A DNA stretch of 42,392 nucleotides. It comes from Dinochytrium kinnereticum. Taxonomy: Eukaryota; Chytridiomycota; Chytridiomycetes; Chytridiales; Chytridiaceae. The translations under genes were made by a program, and so were the position numbers. The stretch lies in contig JADGJT010000185.1 in the NCBI GenBank assembly GCA_027604005.1, forward strand, positions 1-42,392, written 5' to 3'. A model generated the notes under the pieces. That model saw only the letters and a program-made list of their open reading frames with translations. It made no database searches and was not told the origin of the DNA. Shown one piece after another: positions 14,601-21,593 of this stretch (positions are counted from its first letter, which is position 1; each line of letters opens with the position of its first letter).

Positions 14601-14686
14601 GGTTGAGGGAGGTTTGTGAGGTTATTGAAGAATCGTTGCGGGGGGTTAGGGCTTTGGAGGCTTTGGGGGGGTTGGAGATGGTGTGA
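11624..14686 (+). CDS. F-box protein with Cys-rich module and ankyrin repeats
   Basis: Intronless, 1020 aa. F-box at about residues 75-110 (LCLPAELLRDITVL, then IIRLSQTSTSLRKPL). Ankyrin-type repeats run from about residue 608 to 810, with one more near 925: GNVAIQFASFNGHASVV, GNLAIQYASSNGHAEVV, NFAISHAAANGHLDVVDLLL, SLCLASENGHADVC, LIFAASMGYVEVVKTLL, and later LTQAAANGHAGICRILL. Between them (residues 357-412) is a cysteine/histidine cluster: C357, C359, C374, C376, C377, C382, C401 and C404, then an HRHRRH run, which looks metal-binding. Ankyrin repeats bind protein partners and an F-box links to Skp1/Cullin-1. Inference: an SCF substrate receptor. About 100 disordered residues (roughly 830-925) separate the last ankyrin repeat from the main block. 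Confidence 0.88.
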   Translation: MSAPDRRYESMLQEQTQVGADVDDLLHSKFARLMLSKASDNDGDTALGGGPRRSRKSSSHSNFSTVASMSSASILCLPAELLRDITVLCHPHDIIRLSQTSTSLRKPLLILLCSEFSFARENLLSANPFRILTASGGQGGVAVDFREQRWLRGRNHSSSRSSLSPLESVKLTALLREFGSDYFGIGAPPHSQRQSWRNRGTPPESPPLSPTFGCNSRSRRSLTLLPADKDPFILSICWRHMPPSYWSALLHIHKGLDRSTFRTLLPFLTKAPPMRFAWCGTVEVNKPPAYPVPLQSVREDIWNFAGCGTWKKVSSILPGSSSKEGLIVGDSGSVTAIIKYASERMKGLSMLTENRSCVCSGSPFLSPDTTVEKCPCCEYRICNVVELAPMEAKHVPAESLCEKCWGHRHRRHPIWTLCFDIGRHAQMTCGRGLDEECGEGGGEVGEALGLVRRLGIALAVAILRSIHPAHPAEAMRSFFSPADGLKVLEFEPIDLTLDSDFALLWVAAVDQYEVLRLPLLVSPETFYPHTLSSLLPTVEPSSPQTPSHLDSLAGSPPQHHPLHAEILGRLLHMSSRVGAVNLVKVLVSPPPSFSSCRMDMGGFGVDPAWGGNVAIQFASFNGHASVVSFLLSTLEENVSLPGWSEWFRGFSVSVDPSSVGNLAIQYASSNGHAEVVRMLLSTHLCDPTVERNFAISHAAANGHLDVVDLLLRWSGPEGQVVNPIDEDHLSLCLASENGHADVCGRLLMDPRVDVSAGGSNRPLIFAASMGYVEVVKTLLGDGRCDPSVDGSSALRIACVTGRDEVVEVLMEHRRRRMVEEFSGGVKRVPEGYEAWKEARIRPSTVILTSGSMDSLQTLHEEDDANDTYYDDIEKSPSTPWVGEFPPCLLRPCNAPSSPVPCPRGVTFSSPIKVLATIDPSTGHHKPLTQAAANGHAGICRILLRELMLLSALLDPLPLDKSLCREGRPHEVVLCYAPGVETLDRVLRESRERGLREVCEVIEESLRGVRALEALGGLEMV

Positions 14687-15133
14687 GGGGTTGTTTGGTA
14701 TATCTTTTCAAACTTTTGCGTCAGTGTACTGTACATATATTTTGTTTTTATGCATAGCTTTTATGTATCTATATCTTCATATCTTTTTTTGGGGGCGGAG
14801 TGCGTTGTTGAACTTGGACTGAAACTGTACTGAGACTGCATAGATCTTATGCTGCAAAAGAGTTGAATCTTCCTTTGGTATTCTTGACAGCTTTTAACGC
14901 GTCCAAAGCACCCCTTCACCTGTTGCCGTCGTTGCGTTGGGGATGCATGTTGCTTGTGTCTACGGACAGCAAGGATAAACAGTCAACTTCATGGACCGCA
15001 TGCACTGTAAATTTGCCCTCGCTTGTCTTATGCATCGCCCATCCACGATTTGAGCAGCGCATAAAAAGACGCTCTCCTCAGCTCCGATTCAACCACCCCC
15101 CCACCACCTCCTGCGTCAACCACCTCACGAAGA
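14687..15133. promoter_or_regulatory. Intergenic region with TATA-like box
   Basis: 447 bp between two plus-strand genes. The first part is T-rich (3' end of the F-box/ankyrin gene). An ATAAAAAG element at about 15061, some 73 bp before the next ATG, is a reasonable TATA-like box. One ACGCGT lies near 14898. Confidence 0.4.
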
Positions 15134-17073
15134 ATGCTTGTCCAGCAACCTCCTGCGCCTGCGGACATTGAGTCCAAGATGCCTCCAGTAAACCTTGAGA
15201 AAGGCCACACCAGTCGACCTGTAAGCGAATCTGTCCCGCTCCTTCTGGTTCGACGAGCTGTACCTGACCGATCCTGTTTCATTTCTGGGATGGCCCCTTT
15301 TCTTTACGTTGCTGCGATCATTGCGTTGCTGGTGTTTCAGGTGAGTTATTTTTTTCTTCTTGATGTGATGCCTTTGGTTACGGCATGTTCTCCGTGATGC
15401 TGACTCTTTTTGTTTTTTCCTTTTCTATAGGGGTCATCATTCCTTGGAAGCCTCTTTTCCCGTCCCTTCGTAGGCTATAATTACCCATCCACGCCAGACC
15501 TCATCCTTATCAACGAGTTTGACGAGCCAGTCCGTTGCTTCCCCAACGAGGCAAAGTACCCCATCTACCCCCCAAGTGGCTCCATCGACATCCCCAAAAG
15601 CGTTCATTCTCTCAGTCTGAACGTCACGGGTATCGCTATAGGAAAAATCATCATCGTCCCAACGACCGAATACACGACAGCTCACGCTGATGCTCATTTC
15701 CACGTTTCGGATCCATCCGTTAATGTCTCCGTGTCTTCGGAGATGAAGGACAATGGGCTCTTTATTAATGTTGAAACTCCTGTGAGTTCATGGGGGTATT
15801 CGCCTTGTGTGGTCGCTGCTCTTAGGGTGTTGGTTCCAAAGGGTGCTTTTGAAAAGCTTGTGGATGGGCTTCAGGTGTCGGCTCACGGCATGAGCGTTGG
15901 GTTGGACCTTGAAGGTGATTCAATTGGTGGAAAGCTGATGGTGTCCGCTGGCAGCGGGTCTATCAAAGTCGCAAATGTGAATTTGCCAAGGGACTTTGGG
16001 ATCGAGTTGAAAGATAAGTCTGGAAGCATTGCTGTAAGAAATGTGTCAGGGGGTTATCTTGTGGCTGAAAGCTCCTCTGGATCCGTTCTCGCTGAGGTAA
16101 GACTGTTTCTTGATCTTGCACGCTGTAGTTGTGCTAATACTTCCTACTCCTCTAAAGAAAATTAAAGTCTACGGGAAATCCATTCTCAGCTCCAACTCCG
16201 GAAGCATTCGAGCAACCGTAAGACACATCATTTGCCTTCTCTTTGTTTATAGAAAAAAACGTCAAACAGGACCACTCCTCAAGCTTTTTCGACTTTTCCT
16301 CCAACAGCGGGAGCGTTCATGGGAGCGTAAGTATACTTTCTCTACCTAGACATATATTTCATCCTCGAAAAGATGCTAATTAAACTATGTCCTACTAGAA
16401 CATCTCCGCCTTCTCTCCATCTCGTGCAACTTCAAGCAGTGGCTCCGTCGATCTGTCCAGCATCACCATGCCATCTATCGAATCCATTTCCCGCTCCGGA
16501 TCCGTTCGACTTTCGGTAACTTCTACACCCGTAACGCCTCACCCGTTTCTAACAAACTTCCTTTTCCAAAACGAAAAAAAACAAAAAAAAAACAAAAAAA
16601 AAAAGAACTTGATCGCATCCGAATCCATCCATGCTCAATCCAACTCGGGATCCGTTCACATCTCGAACGCTTCAGGCGGTTTCACCTCTCTCAAACTCTC
16701 AAGCTCCAGCGGGTCAGTGAACACCCATGCCATCCAGTTGGATCCTTCAAAGAACGTTTCCATCGTGGGTTCCGGCCATTCTGGCTCCGTCAATCTTGAG
16801 CTGGTGAGTCTTTTCTCTCACTTATCCCGATGCACTTTCAATATTATCGTAACCTTGTATTCTCGGCAAAATCAGACCTCCTTCTTTGGAAAATTCCATC
16901 TTAAGAAGGCAGGCTCAGGCAAGGTTACCGTAAAAGGTTCCAACGTTGATTTTGCCCACAATTCCAAGACCGATATCATTGGAAAAAGAAGGTCGGCGGA
17001 TGGAGCATTTGAGGGAAACCACACTCTTGAAACTACCGGAGGCTCGGGATCTACTCGCGTCATGTTTCTTTAA
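15134..17073 (+). CDS. Type II membrane protein with Ser-Gly-Ser repeat ectodomain
   Basis: Seven exons: 15134-15340, 15431-16096, 16158-16217, 16270-16326, 16399-16515, 16606-16803 and 16876-17073; about 500 aa. A short cytoplasmic N-terminus with basic residues (LLLVRRAVPDR) precedes one membrane span at about residues 50-68 (ISGMAPFLYVAAIIALLVF), so the rest should be outside or lumenal. The ectodomain has recurrent SGS[IVL] turns: SAGSGSIKV, DKSGSIAV, ESSSGSVLA, SSNSGSIRA, SSNSGSVHG, TSSSGSVDL, SRSGSVRL, SNSGSVHIS, SSSGSVNTH, SGSVNLE. This periodicity resembles DUF4097/adhesin-type right-handed beta-solenoids. Each small middle exon carries one or two turns. The exon 4 start at 16270 was chosen because the earlier AG at 16251-16252 breaks the frame. 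Intron 5 (16516-16605) is in frame and ends in a poly-A-rich acceptor, so it is the least certain. Function unknown; a cell-surface role is inferred. Confidence 0.78.
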
Positions 17074-17792
17074 GTAGGGCCACATCAATCGTAGCAAATA
17101 TATCCGATGACATTTAAATTACATAAAAAGCTGCAATGTATGGAATAAGTGACAAGTAATAAAGTTAGTCACGCATTATTGCAAGAAAGAATTTAAGAAA
17201 GAAGGTATTCTGTTTTACTTCTGCCGCAAAAGTGATAGATATCAATGCTTTAAGAGAGATATCTTAGACATTACAAACATATCCTAGCCACTTCAAATAT
17301 TTTGACTACTTTCAGAAGTACCAACAGATGCAAAGAACAAGGATAAAAGTCGGGAACAGCTCGCCTTCAAGCAAAAGCAAATGAAAAAAATAAAATAAAA
17401 CATCAGCTCAAAAAAGAATCAGAACCAAAGAGCGTATATCTAAGGTGCAAGATTCTCAGGCTCTTGGCCAGCTGGAGTATGAAGCAGCGCCTAATTATAC
17501 GCTGGTCAAAATCGTAAAGAATAAGGATAGAAATAGAAAACGACGTTCGGACAATAATCAGAGCTGCCATTGCAAGGAGAAAGAAGGGGGGGAAGAAACC
17601 ACATTCTTGAGGTTGAAAAGACGGTATTTAAAGACGAGCATGCGATACGAAGGAAAGAAAACGTAGAAAAGACAGCAAAAAACCAAGAAATAAGAAGAAA
17701 TGACAACAATGAAACCAAGCAAAGGCGAAACCAAAAAACTAAACAAAAAGCAAGGTGAAGACAGCCGAGTTTTAGCCAATCAGTAAAACACA
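17074..17792. other. Intergenic region between convergent genes
   Basis: 719 bp, A-rich on the plus strand, between the ends of the Ser-Gly-Ser repeat gene (plus) and a single-pass membrane protein gene (minus). No coding signal beyond short chance frames. Confidence 0.5.
17158..17163 (+). terminator. Candidate polyadenylation signal AATAAA
   Basis: AATAAA about 85 nt after the stop codon of the Ser-Gly-Ser repeat gene, in AT-rich DNA. Position and sequence fit a eukaryotic polyadenylation signal, but the hexamer is common in such DNA. Confidence 0.4.
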
Positions 17793-18701
17793 TCACAGCT
17801 TCCCGGCCCCATACCGTCCGCCATACTCCGACGAATAGGCAGCAGACGACGGAGTCAATCCCAAGCTCCTAAAATGCGCCAAAACCTGCCCAGAATCCGA
17901 CGAGGCCGTCGACGTCAACGAGCTCGTATCGGTCACCGTCCTCGGAGGAATCACCTGCGGCGGTCCATCAAAAAACACAACCCCATCCTTTCCACCCCGG
18001 CTGGACGTTGATCTCCTGTCATCCTCAAACATATCCTGAGTGTGTCTTGCAGGCGATGACGAGGAGGCAGATGCAGGCAGAGAGGTCCTCCTGTCCAGCG
18101 TGTTGAACTGCGCAGGGCGATTCAGCGAGTGATGGCGAACGAGGCTGCCAGAGTCACTGACAGAATGGATGCTTCTAACCGATCGAATCGTACCAAACTG
18201 ATGGTTCACGAGGAACTGCGACTCAGATGACGGCGACGGAGGGACGGTGGAGGTGGGAGAGACAGGCCGGCCAGACAACCTCCGGCCAGTAACAATCGAC
18301 GGAGTGACTTGAGCCATCTGACTCCTTCTAATTCTCTGCGGCACAGTCTCGCAAGAGGAGGTGGGAGATGGGTAAGAAACGCTGCTGCAATTGGTGCTGG
18401 CATCGTCAGCGCCAATCTCCTTCTCCCTCAACCGCCTCTTTTGGCGGACTCGAGCAAGGACGAAAAGGATGATAGCAACGACAACGACGGCGGCAGCGAT
18501 GATCGTCAAGAACGCCCATATGGGAAGTCCAGCAATCTCAGTGTTGGGAGGGGGATAGTAGGCCGAGTCCGTGGCAGCGGCTGTCTGGCTTGAGACGGAG
18601 GTTGGAGGCAGTGTTTTAGACGCCGACGAGGGAGATGGAGCGGCAGGTCGGCCACCTCCTCCTCGTCGGTTAAGGATCAAATTGCTGTCGATGTTTGGCA
18701 T
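17793..18701 (-). CDS. Single-pass membrane protein with Ser-rich cytoplasmic tail
   Basis: Intronless, 302 aa; family not recognised. Residues 1-57 are Ser/Pro/Thr-rich with no signal peptide. One strong membrane span at about residues 58-83 (GLPIWAFLTIIAAAVVVVAI) is followed at once by a basic stop-transfer stretch (ARVRQKRRLREK), so the short N-terminus should face outside and the 215-residue tail the cytoplasm. The tail is Ser/Pro/Arg-rich with many potential kinase sites (RRTSLP, RRSTSS, RRSQMAQ). Overall shape resembles fungal wall-stress-sensor-like proteins but without their ectodomain. Function not assigned. Confidence 0.72.
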   Translation of the reverse strand: MPNIDSNLILNRRGGGGRPAAPSPSSASKTLPPTSVSSQTAAATDSAYYPPPNTEIAGLPIWAFLTIIAAAVVVVAIILFVLARVRQKRRLREKEIGADDASTNCSSVSYPSPTSSCETVPQRIRRSQMAQVTPSIVTGRRLSGRPVSPTSTVPPSPSSESQFLVNHQFGTIRSVRSIHSVSDSGSLVRHHSLNRPAQFNTLDRRTSLPASASSSSPARHTQDMFEDDRRSTSSRGGKDGVVFFDGPPQVIPPRTVTDTSSLTSTASSDSGQVLAHFRSLGLTPSSAAYSSEYGGRYGAGKL

Positions 18702-19506
18702 TCCTGAGCGTCGTCGACGGCGTGGTGCAGGTCCAAGGTGAGGAATTCAAGCGGGGTCTCGACATATCCCTCATCTTATAAAGGTTCCTCAGGCAAAGGG
18801 ACCCTCGCGAAAAATGCGTCCGGACATCCCCTCACAAGCCGTGTCCGAACTAACCTGCCAGGGTGCTGAGAAAATAAACCCGCGACGATCTTTGCCCTCG
18901 GGTTTGAAGCCAAACAATGGGATACCGAGTGTTATTAGAGCGAGTGGAAACAAAAGCAAAGGGAACTGTTGCTGTGGTGAAACTTCACCAAAAGAGAAAA
19001 AACATACAATCTTTTTTTTAAATATTTGTTTGAGTTGTATAGAGGCTAGAACGGTCAGAGAGGTGAAAAGAAAAGAAGAAAAAAAAAAAAGGGAGTTAAA
19101 AGGGCTTCCCAAAAAAATGATACATTGCTTGCTGTCTTTGGGGTAGAAATTTGCGCCATAAGAGATGGGGAAAAGAAAGGAGTGATGAATATTGTCATGT
19201 AAATGTGAAGAGAAGGGGATAGTGTCAATATAACGAGAGAACAAGAAAGAGCGATAGTAAGGAGATGGGGCAACAAAAAAAAAAGAGAAAAGAAAAGGAG
19301 AGGAAAGTATGAAAATAAAAATAGAATAACAAAAGAAGAGACGATTATCATTTTAAAGAAAAAAAGAATTATCAGCCTCTCAGGATAAAGAGGGCGAAAA
19401 AAAAAAAAGAAAAGAAAAGGAAACAAAACAGCAGCACAAAGAAGAAATATCCAAGAGAAGCAACAAAAGTTATAAAAAATGAAAAGAGAAGAGTATGATA
19501 TCCTCA
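18702..19506. other. Intergenic region, A-rich on plus strand
   Basis: 805 bp between two minus-strand genes. The part near 18702-18850 holds the promoter of the lower gene. From about 19000 to 19480 the plus strand is an A/G-rich tract (poly-pyrimidine on the minus strand), probably the 3' region of the upper gene. No gene supported. Confidence 0.45.
18775..18784 (-). promoter_or_regulatory. TATA-like box
   Basis: The minus strand reads CCTTTATAAG about 75 bp upstream of the ATG at 18701. Distance and sequence fit a TATA element for the single-pass membrane protein gene. Confidence 0.4.
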
Positions 19507-20967
19507 CTACACAGGCCGTTCAGCTGCCAGAGCCGTGCCCTCAAAGTAATTCGACCGGATACTCTTCGTGCTGAAAGCCTGAATTCTCTCCTGCGGCCAC
19601 CGCAGATGCTGCCCCGAAATTGACATCTGAGAAATGGCTCGTCCATCCAAAAATCCATCCGCATCAGTCAGGTAAGATGCCGCAACACCAGGCCCAGACA
19701 ACATGCCGCCGCCATTGCCGCTGGTAGTTGTGGTGAGCAAAAGACCAGCCAAAGGCGAAGTACAAGACCCTGTGGCCCTGAGGTGGTAAGCATATGTCTG
19801 TGGCTCCTTCAGCGACGAAGACCGCATAAGCGACCCGCGGCTCCGGATCCTGGGGTTCGGGGGGAGATCATAGTCGGTAAGCGCGGCAGCCCAGGTAGTG
19901 GAGGCAGCAAAAAACCCGCCCGCCAATAAATCTCTCCGAGGCGATTGGGAACTCCTCGCCGAGGGCCGAGCATAGTGTGAATGAGACCGTCTCCCGAGGG
20001 TCCTTGTTGGGCTAATTCGAAGCTTTGTGGCTGTGATGCTTCGCTGATGGATGGATTTTTTCCCGCGCGTCTTCAAGGAGAGGTCCGACCGAGAATAGGA
20101 GATGGAGTGGTGGGAGACGGGGGTCAGGGAGGCAAACGGGAGACTTGTTGGAGCGAGGGATGGAAATGATAAGAGCGAAGGACCTTTCGCTGGTGAGGGT
20201 ATGATAGGATCAGGGGAGCTCATCAGTCGCCCTCGAGGATGGTCTCCTGACAGAGAGAGCGAGCGCGGGCAATGTGGTCGAGTCTTGGATGAAAATGAAG
20301 CGTCGTCAAAGGAAAGGGACCCCTCCACCCTCCCCATCCGTGGGGCGGGGCTCTCGGAATGCGATCTGGCGTTCTGTCCTTTTCGCTCTCCGTGGGTGAG
20401 AAAAAGCGGAAGGCAAGAGGCCTCATTTGGGATGAGGATCTCCACCGAATCATTTGAAGAGGCAACGCTCTCCATGTCGTCATCGTCATCGTCCCTCCTG
20501 CCATCATACTCCTGTTGGGACTCAAATCCCGAGTCGTCGAGGCCCAGATCAGCGTGTGATCGGCCTTCAATCTTCATCAGGGCGATGCTGTCAGCGAGAC
20601 CCTCAACCGCCTCCACATGGATTTCATTCTCCATAGCGGGTTGCGACATGAAAGAAGGAACAAATGCAGGGGCCAAGGCGGAAAGCTTCTTGAAGGAGGA
20701 GGAAGAGGATGTCGGTTTGGGGTTCGTCACAACACCCTTACTTGACTCTGCAGCCTCGGGACGGGCGTTGTTGGCAACTGCGCGGCTGAATGTAGTTGGC
20801 TCCTGATGGCGGGACGTCGAGAGGCTAGTGGAGGAGGAGGTAGGAACGCTCGGCCATACTGGAACGGTGGGAGTTGATGGATTGACAGAGGGTACAACGG
20901 ATCTGGTTTGCTGGTGCTGGTGCTGGGGGGAGTCGAACGAATGCGATCTTAATCTTGGCTTCAACAT
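19507..20967 (-). CDS. Ser/Pro-rich protein with PAM2-like motif
   Basis: Intronless, 486 aa; no known domain. Mostly disordered, with many S-P and R-x-x-S sites (RSHSFDSP, RSHSESPAP, RSLSLSGDH, RSSQSPRRD). Residues 95-104 read LSALAPAFVP, which fits the L-x3-A-x2-F-x-P spacing of PAM2 peptides that bind the MLLE domain of poly(A)-binding protein, although the usual N-P after the Leu is S-A here. An acidic run of six aspartates follows near residue 165. I chose the ATG at 20967; upstream the frame opens only through a GTG, and an ATG-AGG-AGG-TGA mini-ORF (20999-20988) lies just before it. The C-terminus is less Ser-rich and may fold. Function unassigned. Confidence 0.65.
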   Translation of the reverse strand: MLKPRLRSHSFDSPQHQHQQTRSVVPSVNPSTPTVPVWPSVPTSSSTSLSTSRHQEPTTFSRAVANNARPEAAESSKGVVTNPKPTSSSSSFKKLSALAPAFVPSFMSQPAMENEIHVEAVEGLADSIALMKIEGRSHADLGLDDSGFESQQEYDGRRDDDDDDMESVASSNDSVEILIPNEASCLPLFLTHGERKGQNARSHSESPAPRMGRVEGSLSFDDASFSSKTRPHCPRSLSLSGDHPRGRLMSSPDPIIPSPAKGPSLLSFPSLAPTSLPFASLTPVSHHSISYSRSDLSLKTRGKKSIHQRSITATKLRISPTRTLGRRSHSHYARPSARSSQSPRRDLLAGGFFAASTTWAAALTDYDLPPNPRIRSRGSLMRSSSLKEPQTYAYHLRATGSCTSPLAGLLLTTTTSGNGGGMLSGPGVAASYLTDADGFLDGRAISQMSISGQHLRWPQERIQAFSTKSIRSNYFEGTALAAERPV

Positions 20968-21593
20968 GCTGCCTGTTCCGGGTACGGTCACCTCCTCATG
21001 GAACCCACGGATGGAAGAGCGTAGAAGCAGACTCTGCAGCTGATGTCGAGGATGGAGCAGACGGGGCAGGCGGATTGAGGTGCAAAGGACGGGAAGCGAT
21101 TGTTGCGTTCGTTTGACGACCTCACACTGGTGGTGGTGAAGAAGAAAAAACCCAAACCGTCAAAATTCTTTTTTTTTTTTTCTTGCCGCCATTTGGTTTC
21201 GCCGACGGACATCTGGTCGGGCAACGCAGGCGGACAGCGCAGGAGGCCAAGTTTCACTTCTGGCCTTTGCAGCAGGCGGTGAGCAGACAAACGCCGAAAG
21301 TCCTCCCTCAAGCTTCCATCCACCCCATCGCTGAGCTCGGCAAGAGAACGCTTGTTTACATGCACTTTGTCGTGCGTGCCGCGATGGCGCGGTCACGCTC
21401 CAACTAACAAAAAAAAGGAAGAAAAGGCATCCGGGAAGAAATCGCCACCAACGCGTCATTGAGCGATATAAGCAAAAGCAAAAATGAAACAACTATACAG
21501 TGTACTAAAAACAAAACAAAAACATCTCATTATCAGGCCCCCGCCTGCCACATTCAAACAAACACAAACGTAAATTCATGCCCTGCAAGCCAT
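20968..21593. promoter_or_regulatory. Upstream region of PAM2-like-motif gene
   Basis: 626 bp between the start of the Ser/Pro-rich gene and the stop of the SAM-domain gene (both minus). It contains the three-codon upstream ORF at 20988-20999, a pyrimidine/purine tract at about 21140-21182, and one ACGCGT near 21452. The 125-codon frame that ends at the same TGA as the mini-ORF has no recognisable domain. Confidence 0.4.
20988..20999 (-). promoter_or_regulatory. Minimal upstream ORF (M-R-R-stop)
   Basis: ATG-AGG-AGG-TGA on the minus strand, with its stop 20 nt before the chosen start codon at 20967. If transcribed in the leader it would force reinitiation or leaky scanning. It is in frame with the main ORF, so the stop also rules out an N-terminal extension unless spliced. 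Confidence 0.4.

Noticed and set aside
18789..19507. Hydrophobic minus-strand open frames in the A-rich intergenic tract
   Set aside because: Phe/Leu/Ser-rich translation is what poly-pyrimidine DNA gives in any frame; there is no start context, domain or splice support.
20968..20991. GTG start extending the PAM2-like-motif protein by eight residues
   Set aside because: An ATG in the same frame is available at 20967 and nuclear genes rarely start at GTG.
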